Origin: Endozoicomonas sp. Mp262
Lineage (GTDB): Bacteria > Pseudomonadota > Gammaproteobacteria > Pseudomonadales > Endozoicomonadaceae
Assembly: GCF_025643335.1 (NCBI RefSeq)
Contig: NZ_CP092489.1
Span: forward strand, 5,028,581-5,092,580
Direction of reading: 5' to 3'
DNA: 64,000 nucleotides
This document shows positions 19,654-28,981 of the stretch, in pieces. A model generated the notes under the pieces. It was not told where the DNA came from. It did no database searches and saw nothing but the letters and a program-made list of their open reading frames with translations. The translations under genes were made by a program, and so were the position numbers. The stretch's first letter is position 1; the number at the start of each line of letters is the position of its first letter.

Positions 19654-20088
19654 TTAAAGCTGCAAGCCAGAACAATTGCCTGAAAAAGAACCATTTTCCA
19701 CATCAAAGTCATACTTCATATAAGTACCTTTTCCGGTTTCACGTATCTTTTTTCGCGTTAGCTGTATTTTAATACCCTTTGTTTTATTGATCTGATGAGT
19801 AAGTTTCATCGTAAAATCTCTCATATATGCCTCACCAGGTTTTTTATCAATACCTTGTAAAAGATACATATGGATCATTTGAAGCTGACTAACAATCAAC
19901 TGGGTATGAAATGCTGTGAAGTGATACCGCCCATCCGATGGCATAAAATAATCGGAGATGCTCAAAATGGCGATAATACTGTTTTCATCATAGAGAATAT
20001 CGTCCACATTGACACAGTCCGTTTTGTATCCCCCCATAAGATACGGTGAAGCCATTTTTTCAAAAGAAATATTGTCTAATTTTTCCAT
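19654..20088 (-). CDS. Hotdog-like small protein at the head of the natural-product locus
   Basis: A 144-residue soluble protein without signal peptide. The arrangement of a long central helix (FTAFHTQLIVSQLQMIHMYLL) among beta-rich segments resembles hotdog-fold thioesterases or dehydratases of the FcoT/FabA kind, but I see no decisive catalytic motif and treat this as a weak structural guess. Before insertion of IS630 copy B its stop codon lay about 20 nt upstream of the ATP-grasp start, so it was probably the first gene of the same operon: hotdog, ATP-grasp, peptide synthetase, AMP ligase. The frame itself is intact. Confidence 0.55.
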   Translation of the reverse strand: MEKLDNISFEKMASPYLMGGYKTDCVNVDDILYDENSIIAILSISDYFMPSDGRYHFTAFHTQLIVSQLQMIHMYLLQGIDKKPGEAYMRDFTMKLTHQINKTKGIKIQLTRKKIRETGKGTYMKYDFDVENGSFSGNCSGLQL

Positions 20089-20223
20089 TATTTACTGCGC
20101 AGGCTGTTAATTTTAATAGGCTGTCAAAATAGCGACGCATATCCTATCACACAATAAGTAAATACCCATGCATCAATATGTAAACAGACTGTAAGGTAAC
20201 AGATATATCAATACCATCTCTAT

Positions 20224-20598
20224 TCAGGGTGTATACTCTATCAGCTGCAGCAAGCCTTTACCCCCCTCCTCTTCTCCAGGCAAAAACTTTAAACGACCTG
20301 TAGTCGTTATTACCTCCCCTATAGCCCTTTCTTTTTGGGAGTAGAGTACCAAATTCTCTGACAAAACATCCGTGCTCAAATGGTATTGATTATATACCTC
20401 CTTCCCTTCTCCAGAAAAATACACCTCTTTCGGAAAACAACTCCATTCTGAAATATTTGAAATCCTTCCCGATACTTTAACCATTGTCTCCTGTGCCGTT
20501 TTTAGGCCATCCGGAGTCAAATCAACAGGGTCAGAATTAGCTAAAGCCGCTATCACTGCACTAGCTATAAACAAGAAGAATTTATAAGCCACTTTCAT
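20224..20598 (-). CDS. Small exported protein of unknown function
   Basis: 124 residues from the ATG at 20596-20598, preceded by GGAAGAG. A signal peptide (KVAYKFFLFIASAVIAALAN) is clear; a longer start would add 20 residues before it and is unlikely. The mature part is about 100 residues, has one cysteine, and is rich in beta-type segments (VKVSGRISNI, AIGEVITTTGRLKF), suggestive of a small OB-like barrel, though no family is recognised. It is followed by the hotdog-like gene in the same direction after 135 bp. Confidence 0.55.
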   Translation of the reverse strand: MKVAYKFFLFIASAVIAALANSDPVDLTPDGLKTAQETMVKVSGRISNISEWSCFPKEVYFSGEGKEVYNQYHLSTDVLSENLVLYSQKERAIGEVITTTGRLKFLPGEEEGGKGLLQLIEYTP

Positions 20599-20871
20599 AT
20601 CTCTTCCACCCCAAATAACCAAGCTCAGTGATAGTGTAGTTTGAGGCATAGAAAACACATACCTTTGTGTACAGCAGCCATCATAAGCAATGGAGATACT
20701 ACGTATTATTCTGAGTTTTTAGAATCAAAGTTTTGAGTAATTTAAGGGTCAAGCCTTCCCTCTTGAGTAGACGCGCTAGGCATCACAAAATGAAAGACCC
20801 GACCCTGTTTCACTCCGCTCAGATAACTACCACTACAGAATAGTTACAAAACGTGATTGATATTATTATCA

Positions 20872-21874
20872 TCAGGACAAAACTTGAGACTGTGATACTC
20901 CCTGGTATGAAACACGACTCTTACGGCGACTCGCTCCCTGCAGCCAAAGCAATGAGATAATCAATAGCACATTGACAAGCATCATAAGTACAAAGACACC
21001 ACCCCAGGAGAAACTTTGCTGAACCAATGCAACAGGGAGGCCAGCACTGGCAGCACCTATATAGGTAACAAGACCTTTCACGCCTGTCGCTGAACCGGCC
21101 GCATCCTTATGTGTACTTTCAATAATCCCTAAAGAAAATAACAGCTGCGACCCATAAATACCTGCACCAATAAGTGCAAACAACATAGCAGAAATTAAAT
21201 AAGAGCTATGCTGAAAGAAGGGCAGTAAAGCAACACTGGCTGTCAGCATCAGGCTAAATAAAAGACAACTGGTCCAGCGATTGGATTTAAAAAACAAATC
21301 AGAAATAAATCCAGCTGATAGTCCACCGACAATCCCGCCAACTTCAAACCAGGCAGAAAGTGATGATGCCGTTACCAAATCCCAGTGTGCAACCTGAGTA
21401 TAATAAACGGCAGGCCAGTCAGTGATAATTGTACGTACCATATAAATACAAAGATCACCGCCCACGGCAAGCCAAATCAGTGGATTTTTAAGGATATACT
21501 TTATAAATATTTCTTTTCCGGTAAGGCCCGATTCACTTTGCGCTTCCTGCTGCTTCTCCAGTGCATCCTGCTTCCACTCGCCCACAGATGGCAAACCATA
21601 TTTTGACGGTCTATCCCTCATGAAAATAATCGCACCAACACCCATTGCTATCGCTATAACGGCAGGTACGTAAAAGGCCATACGCCAATTACCAGTGGAT
21701 GCGATTACACCACTGGCAATAATCGGAGCAAGAGCACCTCCCACATTATGGGACATATTCCAGAAGCTATACCACATGCCCCGCTCTTTTTTGGAATACC
21801 AGTAACTCATCGCCTTAGCGATAGGGGGGAACCCGCTTCCTTGCAAAATAGCCGTCAGCGCATAAACCATCATA
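20872..21874 (-). pseudogene. MFS transporter of the organophosphate type, C-terminal fragment
   Basis: About 333 residues with some nine predicted membrane segments, the 3' three-quarters of a major facilitator protein. KAMSYWYSKKERG and the SFWNMSHNVGGALAP segment are typical of the GlpT/UhpT/UhpC (OPA) family of phosphate antiporters and sensors. Removing the IS630-type element and one TA joins NNISVL of the other fragment to MMVYALTAILQG in frame, giving about 441 residues, the usual length for the family. The substrate is not readable from the sequence. The ATG at its apparent start is internal. Confidence 0.85.
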
Positions 21875-23021
21875 AGTAGTCACTCAAACGAAATCAGATA
21901 TTTTTGACCAAATAGATCAAATATACGTTTGACCTCTTGTTCGAATTCCTTGAAATCCATTATTGACAGCAGGTTCAGCCATTCATACTTCACTTTTCTC
22001 CACAATATTTCTATCAGGTTTAGCTCAGGTGAATAGGTTGGTAAAAAACAGACTAAGAGCTTTTTCTCAATTGCCCAGTCTATTACTCTTTCTCTGAAAA
22101 GTTTGCTGGTATGAATGCTGGCATTATCCACCATGACGATGGTATAGCGCTCATTAGAGCTGTACTTGGGTTCTTCCATCCTGGCGGCAAAATCATCAAA
22201 GACACTGATAACTGTTTCGCTGTTAACACAACCTGTTACTGGGTAGTAGAAAAGGTCATTGGCACGATTCATAAATCCCAGCACATTGATACGCTTACTT
22301 TTTACAGAGGGTATTTTTAGCTGTGAGCCTTTTTCTTGCCAGCCATAGGGGACACAAGGCTCTTGACTAAAACCAGATTCATCAAAGTAAAACAGATTGA
22401 CAAGCCCTTTATCCTCAGCATATTGGGCCTCTTTCAAGGCAGACTGGCAACATCTGAATTGCTCCTCATCGCGCTTATGGCTGCAAGCTTTACGAAACCG
22501 CTTATAAACAAGTCCCAGCTTTTTTTAAAAGTCTCGACAGGGTTTGCTTTGAGGCAACCTTACCGGTTTCCTCTGCAATCTTTGTTTGAACATAAGACAG
22601 CCTGCGAGGTTCCTCGGAGACAATCTCTCTAATGCGTTGTGCTTCCTGGTCAGTATAGATAGGTGGTTTTCCACCTTCATGTTTTTTGTACAAGCCGCGA
22701 AGGCCATAATCATCCCAGGCATCAATCCAGTCAGAGACTGTCTGATATCGAACTTCAAATATTGCAGCAATCTCGCTCATAGAATAACCACGTATGCTGA
22801 GTAAAATAGCATGAGCCCTTTCCCTTAGGTACGGATATGGCCCATGTCGAATAGCTTCTCTCAATGTTTTTATGACAGCGACATCGGTTACTGGATCAAC
22901 AGTTTTCATCGTGACAACAGCGAAATTAACGATATTAGGCAATGAGTATAGCCAAATTGGAATGGGGAGTTATTAAACGGTCGTACAGTTATTTTTATCT
23001 ATTAGCGGTTGCGTGAGTACT
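21875..23021 (-). mobile_element. IS630-type insertion sequence, copy C (1147 bp, related to A and B)
   Basis: Flanked by TA at 21873-21874 and 23022-23023. The ends share the AGTA-TCAC-CAA pattern with each other. It is a different member of the family from copies A and B, with similar but clearly diverged protein sequence. It disrupts the MFS gene. Confidence 0.88.
21880..22909 (-). pseudogene. IS630 transposase, frameshifted (copy C)
   Basis: The upstream part (start at MKTVDPVTD, 22909) carries the helix-turn-helix region, and the downstream part carries YFDESGF, VMVDNASIHTS and SPELNLIEILW. The run of A at the shift site is seven long (22520-22526), one more than in copies A and B. That puts KAG directly in frame, but an extra base shortly after it breaks the frame again. 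A +1 shift would be needed, which is not the usual mechanism, so this copy is probably inactive. An alternative is +1 or -2 slippage, or a sequencing error. Confidence 0.7.
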
Positions 23022-23346
23022 TAAGTACACTAATATTATTACTGGATCCCATCCAGAAATTAAGCACACCAATAAGAATCAATGCCGGCCCAAGCATTAA
23101 TCTCGGATTTATTCGATCCGCAACCAATCCACTGGAAAATTTTGACACGCCATAAAGAATATAAAACATAGATGACATCAGGCCAAATTGTGCCGTTGTC
23201 ATCCCCAGATCTTCCATTAAAGATGGAGCAGCATAAGTAAAGTTTTTTCTACTGATATAAAATACTGCATAGCTCATAAACGTTGTAACAATAATTTGCC
23301 AACGCAGCTTTTTGTAGGTTGAGTCAATGGTTTGTTTTTCAGACAT
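23022..23346 (-). pseudogene. MFS transporter of the organophosphate type, N-terminal fragment
   Basis: About 108 codons up to the IS: SYAVFYISRKNFTYAAPSLMEDLG is the first membrane segment and loop of OPA-family transporters, followed by segments around FGLMSSMFYILYGVSKF and the DRINPRLML loop (MFS motif A region). After ISVL the frame runs into element sequence and stops at 23002. Start ATG at 23344-23346. A poor ribosome site precedes it. It is the partner of the fragment at 20872-21874. Confidence 0.85.
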
Positions 23347-23445
23347 AGTTACAGACGCCTATTAAATTGGAAAATCCCCCTTTTTAAATTAACCTCTTAC
23401 CTTTTATTTTTTATCAATGCTGTAGTTAAAATATTTATAAAAAAA

Positions 23446-23472
23446 AACCAGCCATCACTGGCTGGTTTTTTG
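23446..23472 (-). terminator. Terminator of the second tRNA cluster
   Basis: AACCAGCC / GGCTGGTT hairpin with A and T runs on the two sides, placed after the last tRNA relic and before the MFS gene. Confidence 0.8.
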
Positions 23473-23479
23473 TATAGCA

Positions 23480-23561
23480 GCACAAAACGAGACTCGCCCT
23501 TGCTATAAATAGACGACCCCAATACTGAAAAGGTTGTGTTTTACGCCATATGCATAATCTC
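23480..23561 (-). pseudogene. tRNA-Gly-derived relic (type C), most decayed copy
   Basis: Retains the GAGACTCGCCCTTGCTATAA-like block and the conserved CGCCATATGC stretch, but the acceptor strand is lost and the anticodon stem no longer pairs well. Confidence 0.6.
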
Positions 23562-23660
23562 TGGAGCGGGAAACGAGACTCGCCCTTGCTATAAAGAGAC
23601 GACCCCAACCTTGGCAAGGTTGTGTTTCACGCCATATGCAGAACTTCTGCATAGTTAAAC
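23562..23660 (-). pseudogene. tRNA-Gly-derived relic (type C)
   Basis: Same unit as at 8180-8278: 3' acceptor strand and anticodon arm (loop TTGCCAA) of tRNA-Gly, with the 5' half replaced. Confidence 0.7.
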
Positions 23661-23736
<76 letters not shown>

Positions 23737-23766
23737 AGTGAAAAGGTTTTACGACTTCTTCAAAGT

Positions 23767-23851
23767 CGGAGCGGGAAACGAGACTCACTCTTAATCTCTG
23801 GGCGACCCCAACCTTGGCAAGGTTGTGCTCTACCAACTGAGCTATTCCCGC
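23767..23851 (-). pseudogene. tRNA-Gly-like relic (type B), anticodon GCC
   Basis: 85 nt. Anticodon loop TTGCCAA and D arm intact, T loop consensus missing, one extra G in the variable region relative to the other type B units. Confidence 0.7.
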
Positions 23852-23881
23852 AGCGAAAATGTTTTGCGACTTCTTCAAAGT

Positions 23882-23963
23882 CGGAGCTAAACGAGACTCA
23901 CTCTTAAGCTCTGGCGACCCCAACCTTAACAAGGTTGTGCTCTACCAACTGAGCTATTCCCGC
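23882..23963 (-). pseudogene. tRNA-Gly-like relic (type B), anticodon GTT
   Basis: 82 nt. Two bases are missing in the 3' acceptor strand and the anticodon loop reads TTGTTAA (GTT). The T loop is absent, as in all type B units. Confidence 0.7.
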
Positions 23964-23998
23964 ACTTATCAGAAGCACTCTTCCGACAACTTAATAAA

Positions 23999-24074
23999 TG
24001 GCGTCCCCTAGGGGACTCGAACCCCTGTTACTGCCGTGAAAGGGCGGTGTCCTAGGCCACTAGACGAAGGGGAC
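23999..24074 (-). tRNA. tRNA-Glu (TTC), fourth copy, one anticodon-stem mismatch
   Basis: 76 nt with CCA. The anticodon stem 3' strand reads GGCAG instead of GGCGG, giving a C-A mismatch next to the outermost pair. It may be less stable than the other copies but is otherwise complete. Confidence 0.88.
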
Positions 24075-24124
24075 GCAAAACCTTCGATTCTTTGAGTTCC
24101 AATTAAAAACCCAAAGCTAGATTT

Positions 24125-24221
24125 TGAGCGGGAAACGAGACTCGCCCTTGCTATAAAGAGACGACCCAACCTTGGTAAGGTTGTGTTTCACGCCATATGC
24201 AGAATTTCTGCATGGTTAAAC
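24125..24221 (-). pseudogene. tRNA-Gly-derived relic (type C), anticodon ACC
   Basis: Type C unit with loop TTACCAA in the preserved anticodon arm; 5' acceptor and D arm replaced. Confidence 0.65.
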
Positions 24222-24297
<76 letters not shown>

Positions 24298-24327
24298 AGC
24301 GAAAATATTTTACGACTTTTTCAAAGT

Positions 24328-24411
24328 CGGAGCGGGAAACGAGACTCACTCTTAAGCTCTGACGACCCCAACCCTATCAAGGTTGTGCTCTACCAACTGA
24401 GCTATTCCCGC
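24328..24411 (-). pseudogene. tRNA-Gly-like relic (type B), anticodon GAT
   Basis: 84 nt with the glycine-type acceptor and D arm. The anticodon loop reads TTGATAG (GAT, an isoleucine anticodon) in an intact CAACC/GGTTG stem. T loop consensus absent. Confidence 0.7.
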
Positions 24412-24468
24412 AGTGAAAATGTTTTTTCGACTTTTTCAAAGTCGTCAGACCAATGCCTGATTAATAAG

Positions 24469-24544
24469 TGGCGTCCCCTAGGGGACTCGAACCCCTGTTA
24501 CCGCCGTGAAAGGGCGGTGTCCTAGGCCACTAGACGAAGGGGAC
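24469..24544 (-). tRNA. tRNA-Glu (TTC), third copy of cluster 2
   Basis: 76 nt with CCA, same as the copy at 8493-8568. Confidence 0.95.
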
Positions 24545-24593
24545 GCAAAACCTTCGATTCCTTGAGTTTCAATTAAAAACCCAAAGCTAGATT

Positions 24594-24669
<76 letters not shown>

Positions 24670-24699
24670 AGTGAAAATATTTTACGACTTTTTCAAAGT

Positions 24700-24783
24700 C
24701 GGAGCGGGAAACGAGACTCACTCTTAAGCTCTGGCGACCCCAACCCTGGCAAGGTTGTGCTCTACCAACTGAGCTATTCCCGA
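24700..24783 (-). pseudogene. tRNA-Gly-like relic (type B), anticodon GCC
   Basis: 84 nt. Anticodon loop TTGCCAG (GCC). The first acceptor base is changed so the outermost pair is lost; T loop absent. Confidence 0.7.
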
Positions 24784-24815
24784 AAATCATCAGAGTTACC
24801 TGACAACTTAAATAA

Positions 24816-24891
24816 TGGCGTCCCCTAGGGGACTCGAACCCCTGTTACCGCCGTGAAAGGGCGGTGTCCTAGGCCACTAGACGAAGGGGAC
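24816..24891 (-). tRNA. tRNA-Glu (TTC), second copy of cluster 2
   Basis: 76 nt with CCA, complete cloverleaf. Confidence 0.95.
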
Positions 24892-24943
24892 GCAAAACCT
24901 TCGATTCTTTGAGCTCCAATTAAAAACCCAAAGCTAGATTTTA

Positions 24944-25039
24944 AGCGGGAAACGAGACTCGCCCTTGCTATAAAAAGACGACCCCAACCTTGGTAAGATT
25001 GTATTTCACGCTATATGCAGAATTTCCACATAGTTAAAC
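24944..25039 (-). pseudogene. tRNA-Gly-derived relic (type C), anticodon ACC
   Basis: Type C unit with further point changes, loop TTACCAA, 5' half replaced. Confidence 0.65.
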
Positions 25040-25115
<76 letters not shown>

Positions 25116-25145
25116 AATGAAAATGTTTTTCGACTTTTTCAAAGT

Positions 25146-25229
25146 CTGAGCAGGAAACGAGACTCACTCTTAAGCTCTGGCGACCCCAACCCTGACAAGG
25201 TTGCGCTCTACCAACTGAGCTATTCCCGC
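25146..25229 (-). pseudogene. tRNA-Gly-like relic (type B), anticodon GTC
   Basis: 84 nt. Anticodon loop TTGTCAG (GTC, an aspartate anticodon), one change in the 3' acceptor strand, T loop absent. Confidence 0.7.
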
Positions 25230-25261
25230 AAATCATCAGAGTTATCTGACAACTTAAATAA

Positions 25262-25337
25262 TGGCGTCCCCTAGGGGACTCGAACCCCTGTTACCGCCGT
25301 GAAAGGGCGGTGTCCTAGGCCACTAGACGAAGGGGAC
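25262..25337 (-). tRNA. tRNA-Glu (TTC), first copy of cluster 2
   Basis: 76 nt with CCA. The spacer to tRNA-Ala is the same as in cluster 1, showing that the two clusters share an ancestor. Confidence 0.95.
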
Positions 25338-25357
25338 GCAAATTCTCAAAGAGAATT

Positions 25358-25433
25358 TGGTGGAGCCAAGCGGGATCGAACCGCTGACCTCAACACTGCC
25401 AGTGTTGCGCTCTCCCAGCTGAGCTATGGCCCC
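25358..25433 (-). tRNA. tRNA-Ala (GGC), head of cluster 2
   Basis: 76 nt with CCA, same sequence as 8589-8664. First gene of the leftward tRNA transcript. Confidence 0.95.
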
Positions 25434-25486
25434 AAACTTCTCTATTCGTGACTGACTGTGTTTGCCAGTCCCGAAACGCAGGGCGA

Positions 25487-25515
25487 ATTCTATGGATGCC
25501 CCCTGGTACTGTCAA
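25487..25515 (-). promoter_or_regulatory. Promoter of the second tRNA cluster
   Basis: Leftward TTGACA and TAGAAT with a 17-bp spacer, followed by a GC-rich stretch (TCGCCC) of the kind seen in stringently controlled stable-RNA promoters. It lies after the gltX terminator, so the tRNAs have their own transcript. Confidence 0.85.
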
Positions 25516-25557
25516 GCATCACTTATGAAAAAAATTTAGATATTTCCATATGGTTAT

Positions 25558-25581
25558 AAAAAAAGGAGACCTCAAGCCTCC
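25558..25581 (-). terminator. Terminator of gltX
   Basis: Leftward hairpin GGAGGC-TTGAG-GTCTCC followed by seven T, 30 bp after the gltX stop. Confidence 0.75.
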
Positions 25582-25611
25582 CTTTCTACCGATGCAAACA
25601 AACAGTCCTCA

Positions 25612-27099
25612 TCACTCAGCGGAGAGTACCTTGAACTCTTTTTCCAACCGCTTGCCTTCTTTTTTAGAAAGACCACCAAGCACTGCCACTGCATGTCGCA
25701 GGCGCGCACGGATCATATCCGGCCCAAGAATTTCCATGGAATCCATAACTGACCATGAATTAGGCGTTCCCGCTACAGCCACAAAGATAGGGTGGTTAAA
25801 ATCACCCAGCTTATGCCCCATGGCTTTGGAAAGCGCTTTGATATCAGCAAAGATATTACCCTTGGTCCACTGACGCTGCTGTTCCAGACGCCAGAGAGTA
25901 AATTGAAGCACTTTCTTTACCTCAGACTCTTCCAGCTTTTTATGGGCAAAATCTTCTGGCGACAAATCCAAAAGTCCGGAAAACATAAAAGCAGACATTG
26001 GTGCAAAGTCGCTTAATGTTTCTACCCGTTCTTTGGCAAAGGGTAAAAACTTCATCATGTAATCTTTGTTAAGCAGCCAGCCATGAAGTCGGTCAGCAAA
26101 TTGCTCAACGGTCAGGTTTTCCCGAATCCAGCTGGCATTCAGCCAGGACAGTTTTTCCTGGTCAAAGATGGGACCACCCAGAGAGACCCGGGAAATATCA
26201 AACTGTTCCAGCATTTCATCCAGGGTAAACTTTTCCCGCTCGTCCGGCATGGACCAGCCCATTCGTCCCAGGTAATTCAGCAGCGCTTCAGGGAGATAGC
26301 CGGCATCACGGTAATAAGTGATACTGGTTGGGTTTTTACGCTTGGACAGCTTGCTCTTATCCGGGTTACGCAACAGCGGCATATGACAAAGGACTGGCAT
26401 TTCCCAGCCAAAGTATTGATAAAGCAGCTTATGCTTGGGCGCCGAATTAATCCACTCTTCACCACGAATCACATGGGTGATTTCCATGAGATGGTCATCC
26501 ACAACATTCGCCAGATGATAAGTGGGCATGCCATCGGCCTTTACCAGCACCTGCATATCCACTTGAGACCAGTCAATCTCGATCGCTCCCCGCAGCATAT
26601 CATCCACAACACAGGTTCCTTCTACCGGAACCTTCATACGAACTACATGGGATTCCCCTGCTGCCAGTTTCTGTGCCACTTCTTCTTTGGATAAATGCAG
26701 GCAGTGGCCATCATAACCAGGGGTCTGTTTATTCGCCATTTGCTCAGCCCTGAGCTCATCCAGTCGCTCAGAAGAACAGAAACAGTGGAAAGCATGCCCC
26801 TTATCCAGAAGCTGCCGGGCATGATCCGCATAAATCTCACGGCGCTCGCTCTGACGATACGGACCATTAGGGCCACCCGCATCAGGTCCCTCATCCCAAT
26901 CAAGCCCTAACCAGCGAAGAGAGTTCAGAATCTGTTGCTCGGATTCAGGTGTACTACGAGCCTGGTCAGTATCTTCAATACGTAAGATAAACTTGCCACC
27001 CTGGCTACGGGCAAAGGCCATATTAAAAAGCGCAATATATGCAGTGCCCACATGGGGATCACCGGTGGGGGAAGGAGCAACTCGAGTACGAATGGTCAT
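25612..27099 (-). CDS. gltX: Glutamyl-tRNA synthetase
   Basis: GltX charges tRNA-Glu with glutamate in the cytosol. The 495-residue protein is a standard class I synthetase: [11 protein letters not shown] near the start is the HIGH signature region, [10 protein letters not shown] near residue 250 is the KMSKS loop, and HCFCSSERL is the insert that carries the zinc-type cysteines. Start ATG at 27097-27099. It is followed directly by a cluster with four tRNA-Glu genes, so enzyme and substrate lie side by side, although a terminator and a new promoter separate the two transcripts. No damage seen. Confidence 0.96.
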   Translation of the reverse strand: MTIRTRVAPSPTGDPHVGTAYIALFNMAFARSQGGKFILRIEDTDQARSTPESEQQILNSLRWLGLDWDEGPDAGGPNGPYRQSERREIYADHARQLLDKGHAFHCFCSSERLDELRAEQMANKQTPGYDGHCLHLSKEEVAQKLAAGESHVVRMKVPVEGTCVVDDMLRGAIEIDWSQVDMQVLVKADGMPTYHLANVVDDHLMEITHVIRGEEWINSAPKHKLLYQYFGWEMPVLCHMPLLRNPDKSKLSKRKNPTSITYYRDAGYLPEALLNYLGRMGWSMPDEREKFTLDEMLEQFDISRVSLGGPIFDQEKLSWLNASWIRENLTVEQFADRLHGWLLNKDYMMKFLPFAKERVETLSDFAPMSAFMFSGLLDLSPEDFAHKKLEESEVKKVLQFTLWRLEQQRQWTKGNIFADIKALSKAMGHKLGDFNHPIFVAVAGTPNSWSVMDSMEILGPDMIRARLRHAVAVLGGLSKKEGKRLEKEFKVLSAE

Positions 27100-27189
27100 A
27101 CGTCCAATATCCCAGTCAGGAAAAATAAAAGTGGGCTATTATATCTTTCAATCCCCCCAAGCACATAGTACTGAAAACAAGTTCGAACC

Positions 27190-27375
27190 ATGCATAAATC
27201 TTCATCTGGACTCAAAAAAAGGCTCTTATTATACAGCATAATACTTAAAACTATTTTCACTCCCGCATTTGCTGCTCTTCAAATCATTACGCAACCACTC
27301 TATGAAACACTAGTTCCCGAAGAGATAAGACCACTGCTCAAAAATAAACCTCACGCAATTAAAACAACGATTTCA
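27190..27375 (+). pseudogene. Small exported protein, N-terminal fragment
   Basis: Sixty-two codons from ATG 27190 encode a basic start and a hydrophobic signal peptide (LLLYSIILKTIFTPAFA), followed by LQIITQPLYETLVPEEIRP. The frame then enters the IS4-type element at 27376. When the element and one 9-bp duplication are removed, the codons continue in frame as TISPDKSQIAFCIHTE at 28982-29155. No family is recognised. The gene is therefore a casualty of the same element that broke the peptide synthetase. The second fragment is cut again by an IS3-type element. Confidence 0.7.
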
Positions 27376-28981
27376 CAGCAATTCCCGCAAACCAGATTCC
27401 GGCTGGCACATTTTCAGTTAATTAAAAATGATTTTATCGCGGATGAACAGAGCCAGACTGCTGCTATATCGGCAGTCGGTTTTAATGACAGGTAACACAG
27501 GTCACAGGGCTAACATCAACGCTCTATGTCGTATCGACAGTCAGCAACTTCAAGCTCACACTTCGCCCTTCAATGATAGCTGTAAATACGTCTGTCCAGT
27601 TATCAATGCAGAACCAGTCAAACAGCCCTCGTATGGCATGCCAGAATGCCTTTTTAGACTTTTTTATCTTGAGCGCTTCCTGGAAGAGCTTGCAAGACAG
27701 TTGTTCTATCTGGTTGATGAGGAAGGCCGTAAAAGTCAGGCATGCCAGATTGCTGGCCAGATGCTGCTTTCCGTGCCCGTAATTGTGTTCGAGATGGTAG
27801 CCCTGTGTTTTCAGTGTATTGAACGTTTCGTTTTCAATTTTCCATTTAGCGCGTGCTCCTCGCATGAATTTATTCACGTTCTCGGCTGAAAGCTCAATGT
27901 CCGTGACCCAGGTGTTGACGTACTTCTTGTTGCCCTCTGGATCAATTTCTATATATTCGAGAAAGTTAACCAGCACATCCGGGTGTGACTTGTTAATGGG
28001 GGCACCATTCACAAACCGGAACCAGTGCGTAAACCCTTTATCATCGGTATATTCATAGCGCACCACTTTGTCTGCACAATCCAGCTCATCGACGGCCTGG
28101 TATAACGACTCATGGGTTGAATCCTTTGCCACCATAATGAAGCTATAGCCAAAGGACTTTACCAACTTGATGGTCGGTCCATCTGAGTACAGGTCATCAA
28201 AAGTCAGAACCAGTGGCAGGTGCGGATGCTCTCTGGATAAATTCGCCAATAGCCGCTTGAGCGCTACCTTCTCACAATCATTCTTTGACGCATCAACTTG
28301 TTTGATGATGGGTTCAGGCATTAAAGGTAATACTTCTTTCTTGCCCGGCTTTACCAGACAGCAGGCCAGTAACTGATGGTAGTATTGCGGATTTTTGCTG
28401 CCTGGCTTTTTTACACAACACTCAGGACAACTAATCTTCCCTGAGCAAAAGTGCCCCGTACCATCGATAGGCGCAAGATACCCTTCCTCAAAATAAGTGA
28501 ACTGCTTAAGCCGCCCAGATCGTTGCACAAAGGCAAACAGGCGGGTAAAGAACTTCCTTAAATAGCGTGTTTCGATAGGGTCAATCAGATCCCTCAGATA
28601 GGTATCACTGGGGACACAGCTGACATTGTACATCGACTTTAAGTTCTTGAGCCTATCTGGGTTATTGACACAATCCTGATCAAAAGCCAGTAATGAAGGG
28701 TATTTCAGGTGCATGACTGCCAGGCCACTCATGACCGCATCATGAAGGACAATTTTGTCATGTTGGCTTTTCTTGCGAAAGTCTGGAATTTGACCCGCTT
28801 CATCAGAGACTATTTTGAGCAGTTTTTCAGCAATGGTTCTTGGTTTCGTTAGCGGCACAACATGAGCATCGTTATTATTATTGTGGTGAAATTCTACCGG
28901 ATAGTCTGCGATTTTAGCAAGAGGCTACCAAGCTACAGCCCTTGTTATTAAGGGCTTTAATCAAGTCTGCGGGAATTGCTG
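27376..28981 (-). mobile_element. IS4-type insertion sequence, copy 2 (1606 bp)
   Basis: The terminal repeats CAGCAATTCCCGCA / TGCGGGAATTGCTG and the length match copy 1 at 14125-15730. The 9-bp target duplication ACGATTTCA is found at 27367-27375 and 28982-28990. Confidence 0.95.
27524..28858 (-). CDS. DDE transposase, IS4/ISNCY-like (copy 2)
   Basis: 444 residues, identical in predicted protein to the enzyme at 14248-15582, with the same candidate catalytic segments (PIDGTGHF, TFDDLYSDG, KIENETFNTL). It starts at GTG. The intact frame and the identity between copies suggest this family is currently or recently active in the genome. Because its orientation is opposite to copy 1, recombination between the two copies would invert the 13-kb stretch between them, including gltX and the large tRNA cluster (inference). 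Confidence 0.88.
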   Translation of the reverse strand: MPLTKPRTIAEKLLKIVSDEAGQIPDFRKKSQHDKIVLHDAVMSGLAVMHLKYPSLLAFDQDCVNNPDRLKNLKSMYNVSCVPSDTYLRDLIDPIETRYLRKFFTRLFAFVQRSGRLKQFTYFEEGYLAPIDGTGHFCSGKISCPECCVKKPGSKNPQYYHQLLACCLVKPGKKEVLPLMPEPIIKQVDASKNDCEKVALKRLLANLSREHPHLPLVLTFDDLYSDGPTIKLVKSFGYSFIMVAKDSTHESLYQAVDELDCADKVVRYEYTDDKGFTHWFRFVNGAPINKSHPDVLVNFLEYIEIDPEGNKKYVNTWVTDIELSAENVNKFMRGARAKWKIENETFNTLKTQGYHLEHNYGHGKQHLASNLACLTFTAFLINQIEQLSCKLFQEALKIKKSKKAFWHAIRGLFDWFCIDNWTDVFTAIIEGRSVSLKLLTVDTT

